Part shown: positions 5,664-10,160 of the stretch, in pieces
How the letters are laid out: every line of letters starts with the position of its first letter
Numbering within the stretch: the first letter of the stretch is position 1
NCBI GenBank assembly: GCA_001800085.1
Contig: MGUS01000022.1
Coordinates: 1-10,160, forward strand
Length of the DNA: 10,160 nt
Source: Elusimicrobia bacterium RIFCSPLOWO2_01_FULL_60_11
Lineage (GTDB): Bacteria > Elusimicrobiota > Elusimicrobia > 2-02-FULL-39-32
Direction: 5' to 3'
Position numbers and translations under genes: made by a program
The notes under the pieces: model-generated
Seen by the model: the letters and a program-made list of their open reading frames with translations, nothing else
Told to the model about the DNA's origin: nothing
The model's database searches: none

Positions 5664-7954
5664 GCCGCCTGCGCCTGCGCCGCCCTCTGGATGTTGCGGC
5701 ACTTGGGGAACCCGGAGCAGGCCAGGAAAGGCCCGCGTTTGCCCACCCGCAGCAGCATGGCGCTGCCGCACTTCTGGCATTTCTTGTCCGTCATCTGGGG
5801 CTCGGGGCGGAACACCTTGTTGCCGTCCTTGTCCAGGCCGATGATGTTCTTGCACTTGGGATAGGCCGTGCAGGCCAGGAAACGCCCGCGCCGGCCGATC
5901 TTGACTGCCATGGGGCTGCCGCATTTCTGACATTTCTCGTCGGTGGCCTGGGGCATGATCTTCTTGCCTTCGGGGTCGAGCGAGATCTTGTAGGTGCAGC
6001 GGGGAAAGTTCTCGCAGCAGAGATATTTGCCGAACCGGCTTTCGCGGATGAGCATGCGCCCCTTGTCGAGGATGCAGAGTTCGCCGGAATCCTTGGGCTT
6101 GAAATCCACCTTCTCCATGTCCTTGCCGGCCTTTTTCAAGTCCTTTTCGAACGGCGCGTAGAACTCTTCCACGACATCCGTCCAGGACAGGCCTCCCGCG
6201 GCGATCTCGTCGAGTTTTTCCTCCATGCGGGCGGTGAAAGCGGTGTCCACGATGCCCGGGAAATGGAGCGTGAGCTTCTGGTTCACCACGCCGCCCAGCT
6301 CCGTCGGGAAGAACCGCTTCTCCTGCACGCGCACATAACCCCGGTTCAGGATGGTGTCCACGATGGGGGCGTAGGTGGAAGGCCGGCCGATGCCGTTTTG
6401 CTCCAGCATCTTGATGAGCGACGCCTCGTTGTAGCGGGGCGGAGGTTCCGTGAAGTGCTGTTCCGGCACGAGCTTCAAAAGCTTCAAGGCCTCGCCCGCG
6501 GTCAAGGGAGGGATCTTCTTGTTCCCCTTCGCTTCCGGGTCGGCCTCGTCATCGTCGATCTCCACTTCATAGACGGCCAGGAAACCCGGTTTTTTGACCT
6601 GGGAGCCGGTGACCCGGAAGGCCCCGGAATGCTTGGCGCTCTTGGCCTCCACTTCCACGGTCACCGTGTCAAAAAGCGCTTCCGACATCTGGCTGGCCAG
6701 GAACCGCTTCCAGATCAGGTCATAGAGCCGGTACTGTTCGGGCGCCAGGTTCGTCTTCAAGCTCTCCGGGGTGCGGGCCACGGAAGTGGGGCGGATGGCT
6801 TCGTGGGCTTCCTGCGCGCCCTTGGACTTGGTCTTGTAGACCCTGGGCTTGGGCGGGAGGAATTCCTTTCCATAATTCTTGTCGATGTAGGCCAGGGCCT
6901 CCTTCTGGGCGACGGAGGCGATGTTCAATGAATCCGTTCTCATGTAGGTGATCAATCCCGTCATGTTACCGTCCAGTTCCACGCCTTCATAGAGCGACTG
7001 GGCCACGCTCATGGTCCGCTTGGCGGAAAACCCCAGCTTGTGCGAAGCGTCCTGCGCCAAGGTGGAGGTCATGAAAGGGGGCGCGGGCTGGCGGCGCTTT
7101 TCCTTGGGCACGACGGAACGCACGATGAAGCCGGACTTTTCAAGTTCGGCGGTCATCTCGCGGGCCGTCTTTTCCTTGGAGACCTCCAGCTTGTCCAGTT
7201 TTTTCCCGTCCCATTCGAAGAGGTGGGCCTGGAACGCGGCATGGCGGCCCGTCTGTTTTTCCAGGTCAGCGGTCAAGGACCAGTATTCCTGCCTGTTGAA
7301 TTTCTCGATCTCCGCTTCCCGTTCACAGATGAGCTTGACCGCCACGGACTGCACGCGGCCCGCGGAGAGGCCTTTCTTGATCTTCTCCCAAAGAAGCGGG
7401 GAAAGCCGGTAGCCCACGATGCGGTCGAGCGCCCGGCGGGCCACCTGGGCGTCCACCAGGGCGCGGTCGATCTTCCTGGGGCTCTTGATGGCCTCCTGGA
7501 TGGCTTCGGGCGTGATCTCGTGGAAAGTGATGCGGCGGATCTTTTCCGGAGGGGCTTTCAGGATCTCAGCCAGATGCCAGGCGATGGCTTCGCCTTCGCG
7601 GTCATAGTCGGTGGCCAGAAATATCTGGGACGACGCGTCGGCAAGTTTTTTCAGCTCGGGGATGATCTTTTTGCCGCGGGGCAGGATGTCGAAACGGGGC
7701 TCAAAATGGTTCTTGACGTCCAAGCCGAAGTCCTTGCGGGGCAGGTCGCGAAGATGGCCGTAGGAGCTTTTGACCACATAGCCGCTGCCTAAAAAACGGG
7801 TGAGCGTTTTTTCCTTGGTGGGCGACTCCACGATGACGAGGGTCTTCCCGTTCCCCTTGATGGGGGAAGGGACGATCATCTTCACCTTTGCGGGGGCTTT
7901 CGCCTTCGCTTTGGGCGCGGATCTTTCTTTTTTATTTTTAGAACGCTCTGACAT
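5660..7954 (-). CDS. topA: DNA topoisomerase I (type IA)
   Basis: This 764-residue enzyme relaxes negative supercoils by cutting one strand. The Toprim domain starts at ~38 (TLVIVESPTKEKT with Glu43) and carries the acidic triad in TDYDREGE (Asp116, Asp118, Glu120). SAGRVQSVAV lies at ~197-206, and the active-site Tyr337 is in YMRTDS. PSTYAPIVDTILNRGYV follows later. The C-terminus has three zinc-ribbon-like repeats. The last two have four cysteines each (CQKCG then C...YPKC or C...FPKC); in the first the CxxC is CILD, so one ligand is missing. Residues 1-36 are an unusual Lys/Ala/Pro-rich basic tail before the Toprim core. The ATG at 7954 has GGGA about 7 nt upstream and overlaps the dprA 3' end by 17 nt; the TGA overlaps the xerC ATG. 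Confidence 0.98.
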   Translation of the reverse strand: MSERSKNKKERSAPKAKAKAPAKVKMIVPSPIKGNGKTLVIVESPTKEKTLTRFLGSGYVVKSSYGHLRDLPRKDFGLDVKNHFEPRFDILPRGKKIIPELKKLADASSQIFLATDYDREGEAIAWHLAEILKAPPEKIRRITFHEITPEAIQEAIKSPRKIDRALVDAQVARRALDRIVGYRLSPLLWEKIKKGLSAGRVQSVAVKLICEREAEIEKFNRQEYWSLTADLEKQTGRHAAFQAHLFEWDGKKLDKLEVSKEKTAREMTAELEKSGFIVRSVVPKEKRRQPAPPFMTSTLAQDASHKLGFSAKRTMSVAQSLYEGVELDGNMTGLITYMRTDSLNIASVAQKEALAYIDKNYGKEFLPPKPRVYKTKSKGAQEAHEAIRPTSVARTPESLKTNLAPEQYRLYDLIWKRFLASQMSEALFDTVTVEVEAKSAKHSGAFRVTGSQVKKPGFLAVYEVEIDDDEADPEAKGNKKIPPLTAGEALKLLKLVPEQHFTEPPPRYNEASLIKMLEQNGIGRPSTYAPIVDTILNRGYVRVQEKRFFPTELGGVVNQKLTLHFPGIVDTAFTARMEEKLDEIAAGGLSWTDVVEEFYAPFEKDLKKAGKDMEKVDFKPKDSGELCILDKGRMLIRESRFGKYLCCENFPRCTYKISLDPEGKKIMPQATDEKCQKCGSPMAVKIGRRGRFLACTAYPKCKNIIGLDKDGNKVFRPEPQMTDKKCQKCGSAMLLRVGKRGPFLACSGFPKCRNIQRAAQAQAA

Positions 7955-8816
7955 ATCTTTTCCCAGGGAGCGTGCGGATGGCCCCTTTGAGTTCCAAGCT
8001 TAACAGAGTATTGGCCGCTCTGCCAGTCCCCCCCGAACATTTCTTAAGGACGTGGTCTATGGAAAGCGGCTCAAGGGAGAACAGATTTAACAATTCTTGT
8101 TCGTCCTCTGTCAAGACGGGCGCGTCCCCTGCCGGCTCCCCTTTGGCTTTTCGCTTGATCTTGTGGCGGAGCGCTTCGACCTCTTCGAGGATGTCTTCGA
8201 GGCCGCGGGTCAGCTTGGCCCCTTGCGCGATGAGGCGGTTGGGCCCTTCGCTCAAGGGGGATGTGATGGGCCCCGGCACGGCGAACACCTCGCGGCCCGC
8301 TTCCGCGGCCAGGCGCGCCGTGATGAGCGCTCCGGAGCGTTCCGCGGCTTCCACCACCACGGTGCCCAGGGACATGCCCGCGATGATGCGGTTCCTTAAA
8401 GGGAAGTTGGACGGGTAACCCCGCGTGCCGGGGTCGAACTCCGTGATCACCGCGCCCGCAACGCAGATCTCATCGGCGAGTCCTTTGTTTTCAAACGGGA
8501 ATACCCTATCGGGTCCCGTGCCCATGACGGCGATGGTCCTGCCCCCCGCGCGGAGCGTGGCGCTGTGGACCGCGGTGTCGATGCCCTTGGCCAGGCCGCT
8601 CACGGTCGTCACCCCGGATTCCGCCAAGGACTTGGAAAGCGTTTCGGCGACTTTACAGCCATAGTCACTGGCTTTGCGGCTGCCCACGATGGCGATGGAG
8701 GGCTCGGTCAGGCACTCGGCCCGGCCCCGGACATGGAGTTTTTCGGGAAAATCCGGCAAGGAACGGAGCAGGGGCGGATAAAGGGCGTCTTCGGGATGGA
8801 GCGTGATGAAGGGCAT
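7938..8816 (-). CDS. dprA: DNA-processing protein DprA/Smf
   Basis: DprA binds incoming single-stranded DNA and loads RecA during natural transformation. This 292-residue protein has the DprA Rossmann-like core: IVGSRKASDYG at ~43-53, SGLAKGIDTAVH at 73-84, TEFDPG near 125-130 and FPLRNRIIAG at ~138-147. A C-terminal winged-helix (DML1-like) domain covers ~228-292. It lacks the N-terminal SAM-like domain found in longer homologues and starts almost at the core. It begins 9 nt after the XRE gene's stop, with no strong Shine-Dalgarno, and its end overlaps topA by 17 nt. The protein alone does not prove competence, since dprA is widespread. The dprA-topA-xerC order is a known conserved arrangement. 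Confidence 0.96.
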   Translation of the reverse strand: MPFITLHPEDALYPPLLRSLPDFPEKLHVRGRAECLTEPSIAIVGSRKASDYGCKVAETLSKSLAESGVTTVSGLAKGIDTAVHSATLRAGGRTIAVMGTGPDRVFPFENKGLADEICVAGAVITEFDPGTRGYPSNFPLRNRIIAGMSLGTVVVEAAERSGALITARLAAEAGREVFAVPGPITSPLSEGPNRLIAQGAKLTRGLEDILEEVEALRHKIKRKAKGEPAGDAPVLTEDEQELLNLFSLEPLSIDHVLKKCSGGTGRAANTLLSLELKGAIRTLPGKRYVRAF

Positions 8817-8825
8817 GGGAGAGGG

Positions 8826-9182
8826 TTAAAGCAGGTCTTCGGAAAGCTGTGGAGACCTCATGATGTGGACCGGCTTCTTCGTCTCCTCGCGTTCCAGGAG
8901 CCGCTTGGTGGATTCGGGGTCGCGGCGCATCTCGGCTGGGATCCTGCCGGTGGATATGATGAGCGTGAGAGCGTCCACATCCAGGGCCTTGGCCATGCGC
9001 TTCAAAAGCCTTTCATCGGCGGGAGGCGGGAGAATACCCCGGATCACCTTGGACATGAACGAGGCGTCGGTCCCCGAGCGGCGGCAGAGTTCCCGCAAGG
9101 AGAGGGAGGAACGCTCCAGCCCCTGCCGCACGAGGTCCGCGAAGCCCGCAGGTCTTCGGGTCAAAATCTGGTCGTCTCCCAT
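8826..9182 (-). CDS. XRE-family helix-turn-helix regulator
   Basis: The 118-residue protein has an XRE/Cro-type helix-turn-helix at ~13-72: LSLRELCRRSGTDASFMSKV supplies the two helices and turn, and ERLLKRMAKALDVD is the usual closing helix. The C-terminal 45 residues are charged (TKRLLEREETKK) and match nothing I recognise. The frame stays open upstream to an ATG at 9347, but that part lies inside the TPR-like gene and is low-complexity. The ATG at 9182 puts the HTH near the N-terminus and gives a 22-nt overlap with the upstream stop. It sits between envelope-protein genes and dprA in one operon, so it may regulate this operon or competence; the target is unknown. Confidence 0.85.
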   Translation of the reverse strand: MGDDQILTRRPAGFADLVRQGLERSSLSLRELCRRSGTDASFMSKVIRGILPPPADERLLKRMAKALDVDALTLIISTGRIPAEMRRDPESTKRLLEREETKKPVHIMRSPQLSEDLL

Positions 9183-9541
9183 TTTTTCTCGGCCATGCGC
9201 CCGTAGTCCGTCAGAGTGAAGGAATCCTTCAGGATGATGTACTGCTCCATGGCTTCTCTCCGCTTTCCCATCTCCTCGTAGTTCTGGGCCAGGTGGAACC
9301 GCACCCTCGGCATGAATTTCTTCTCCGGATACTTGTCGACGAGCCACTTGTAGTAGCGGGACGCGTTCTCGGGACTGTTGGCCGTGTTGCAGGCCTCGGC
9401 CATGACGAAAAGCAGCCCGGGCGTGGAATCGGGGTCCTCATGCGCTTCGATGAACGCGTCCATCTTGCCGGTGGACGCCCAGTCCCTGAACCAGATCATG
9501 AAGCCGACCAGACAGACCAGGGCGATGACGAATGATTTCAT
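9161..9541 (-). CDS. Membrane-anchored TPR-like protein
   Basis: This 126-residue protein begins with an uncleaved signal-anchor (MKSFVIALVCLVGFMIWFRD), placing the rest in the periplasm. Residues ~45-115 are helical with TPR-like spacing: a pair around SPENASRYYKWLVDKYPEKK and a pair around VRFHLAQNYEEMGKRREAMEQY, the pattern seen in TPR repeats of cell-envelope proteins such as YbgF/BamD relatives. TPRs mediate protein contacts, so a scaffold role is likely, but no partner is identified. Its ATG overlaps the preceding gene's TGA (ATGA), suggesting it is made together with that secreted protein. It overlaps the XRE gene by 22 nt. Confidence 0.82.
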   Translation of the reverse strand: MKSFVIALVCLVGFMIWFRDWASTGKMDAFIEAHEDPDSTPGLLFVMAEACNTANSPENASRYYKWLVDKYPEKKFMPRVRFHLAQNYEEMGKRREAMEQYIILKDSFTLTDYGRMAEKKWETTRF

Positions 9542-9924
9542 GGCGCCTCCGGTTTGAGCAGGTTGCCCGGCTCAAAGTCCCCCATGACCCGGGTCACTTT
9601 GCCGACGGCCCGGCGGCTCCCTTTCAACTCGACGATCTCGACCGTCCCCACTTCAACTTCCTTCTTCGCTTCGCGGTCGGAATCCGACGGCGTATTCATC
9701 AGGTCGATGGCGACCTTGTATACCGTGAACCGCGAACCCGGCCGGGCCGAACCGCCCTTTTTAAAGAGCACGGTGACCTTGTCCCCGGTCTCCATGATGG
9801 ACTTGCCCGCGCTGGACTTCAGGATCCTCCCCACGGAAGCGTCCTTCGCGGTTCCGGCGTGCCCGGCGCCGGACGCAAGGGTCAGAGCCAGGGCGGCCAG
9901 GGCGGCGCGCATCGAGATATTCAT
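9538..9924 (-). CDS. Small secreted protein of unknown function, beta-rich
   Basis: The 128-residue protein starts with a Sec signal peptide (hydrophobic ALAALALTLAS, cleavage near GHA-G), so the mature part is periplasmic or exported. The mature part is rich in alternating hydrophobic residues and Gly (GDKVTVLFKKGG, SRFTVYKV, VGTVEIVELKG, AVGKVTRV, EPGNLL). This layout resembles the small beta-domain that follows LysM in some envelope proteins, with a closing GD/PG-x-L turn, but that likeness is by eye. No catalytic motif is visible. The ATG at 9924 overlaps the glyS TGA; a second ATG four codons later also precedes the signal peptide and is possible. Coupling to the membrane TPR protein downstream suggests an envelope pair. 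Confidence 0.8.
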   Translation of the reverse strand: MNISMRAALAALALTLASGAGHAGTAKDASVGRILKSSAGKSIMETGDKVTVLFKKGGSARPGSRFTVYKVAIDLMNTPSDSDREAKKEVEVGTVEIVELKGSRRAVGKVTRVMGDFEPGNLLKPEAP

Positions 9925-10160
9925 GATTTTCCTCCCATCTGGATCAGTGAAAAGTCCGCCATCTGGCGGAAACGCGCCTCAAGGATGGAGAGGAGCGAAA
10001 GCCGGTTGCGGCGGATCTTTTCATCAGGGTCCATCACCATCACTTTTTCGAAGAACTCGTCCAAGTCCGCGCGCACGCCGACCCAGTTCTGCAGCGCCTC
10101 GCGGTAGAGCTTCCGCTCCAGGAGCGGCCCGGTCTTCTGGGTCAGGCCGTCCATCGTCAC
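9921..10160 (-). CDS. glyS: Glycyl-tRNA synthetase beta subunit, C-terminal end (5' part outside window)
   Basis: Only the last 79 residues are present; the frame is open to the right edge. The sequence is the C-terminus of the anticodon-binding (DALR-like) domain of bacterial GlyRS beta: FFEKVMVMDPDEKIRRNRLS followed by LLSILEARFRQMADFSLIQ is a strong family signature. In the alpha2beta2 enzyme the beta subunit takes part in tRNA-Gly recognition and aminoacylation with the alpha subunit GlyQ, which should lie upstream if the usual glyQS pair is kept. The GTG at the very edge should not be taken as the start, since the full subunit is about 690 residues. The TGA overlaps the next ATG. Confidence 0.95.
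   Translation of the reverse strand: MTMDGLTQKTGPLLERKLYREALQNWVGVRADLDEFFEKVMVMDPDEKIRRNRLSLLSILEARFRQMADFSLIQMGGKS

Noticed and set aside
5664..5933. N-terminal extension of xerC
   Set aside because: It is entirely inside the zinc-ribbon coding part of topA in another frame; the ATGA start at 5663 gives the standard protein length.
6263..6931. Long plus-strand open frame opposite topA
   Set aside because: It lies antisense to a complete, highly conserved enzyme; its His/Arg/Gly-rich sequence shows no motif, as expected of a shadow of GC-rich codons.
7040..7792. 250-codon plus-strand open frame opposite topA
   Set aside because: Also antisense to the Toprim half of topA, with no recognisable domain; explained by codon bias of the real gene.
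9183..9347. N-terminal extension of the XRE regulator
   Set aside because: It overlaps the TPR-like gene and is low-complexity; the start at 9182 places the HTH normally.

Overview
The window is a bacterial chromosome segment in which every gene I can support lies on the minus strand, so it reads right to left. It holds housekeeping genes (glycyl-tRNA synthetase beta subunit, DprA, topoisomerase I, a XerC/D-type recombinase), a tRNA-Leu and one very long membrane protein gene. A separate glycyl-tRNA synthetase beta subunit, Sec signal peptides and a tRNA without encoded CCA fit a Gram-negative or candidate-phylum bacterium. A giant multidomain secreted/membrane protein beside compact operons resembles what is described for Omnitrophota or related lineages. 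That placement is inference and weak; no marker in the window settles it.

Right part (about 4381-10160): a tightly packed operon. In transcription order it is glyS (3' end only), a small secreted protein, a membrane-anchored TPR-like protein, an XRE-type regulator, dprA, topA, xerC and a receiver-only response regulator. Five of the seven junctions overlap (ATGA overlaps at three, 17-22 nt at two); the other two gaps are 9 and 2 nt, which implies one transcript and translational coupling. The dprA-topA-xerC order resembles the Firmicutes dprA-topA-trmFO-xerC cluster, but trmFO is absent. A tRNA-Leu(CAG) follows 8 nt after the response regulator.

Middle (4212-4289): the only non-coding stretch of any size, 78 nt. 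It holds a perfect tandem heptamer (TGTAACA-TTCA-TGTAACA, 11-bp period), a layout typical of OmpR/PhoB-family binding sites.

Left part (1-4211): one continuous open frame of at least 1403 codons that leaves the window without a stop. I translated the frame codon by codon and found no stop. The protein has a Sec signal peptide, an N-terminal domain resembling the ChaN/TraB/EreA superfamily, repeated transmembrane hairpins (two preceded by internal signal-peptide-like segments), a coiled coil, more membrane segments, and a C-terminal region after the last one. Two of its linkers are encoded by an identical 22-nt GC-rich near-palindrome. This gene is the least explained and most interesting part of the window.
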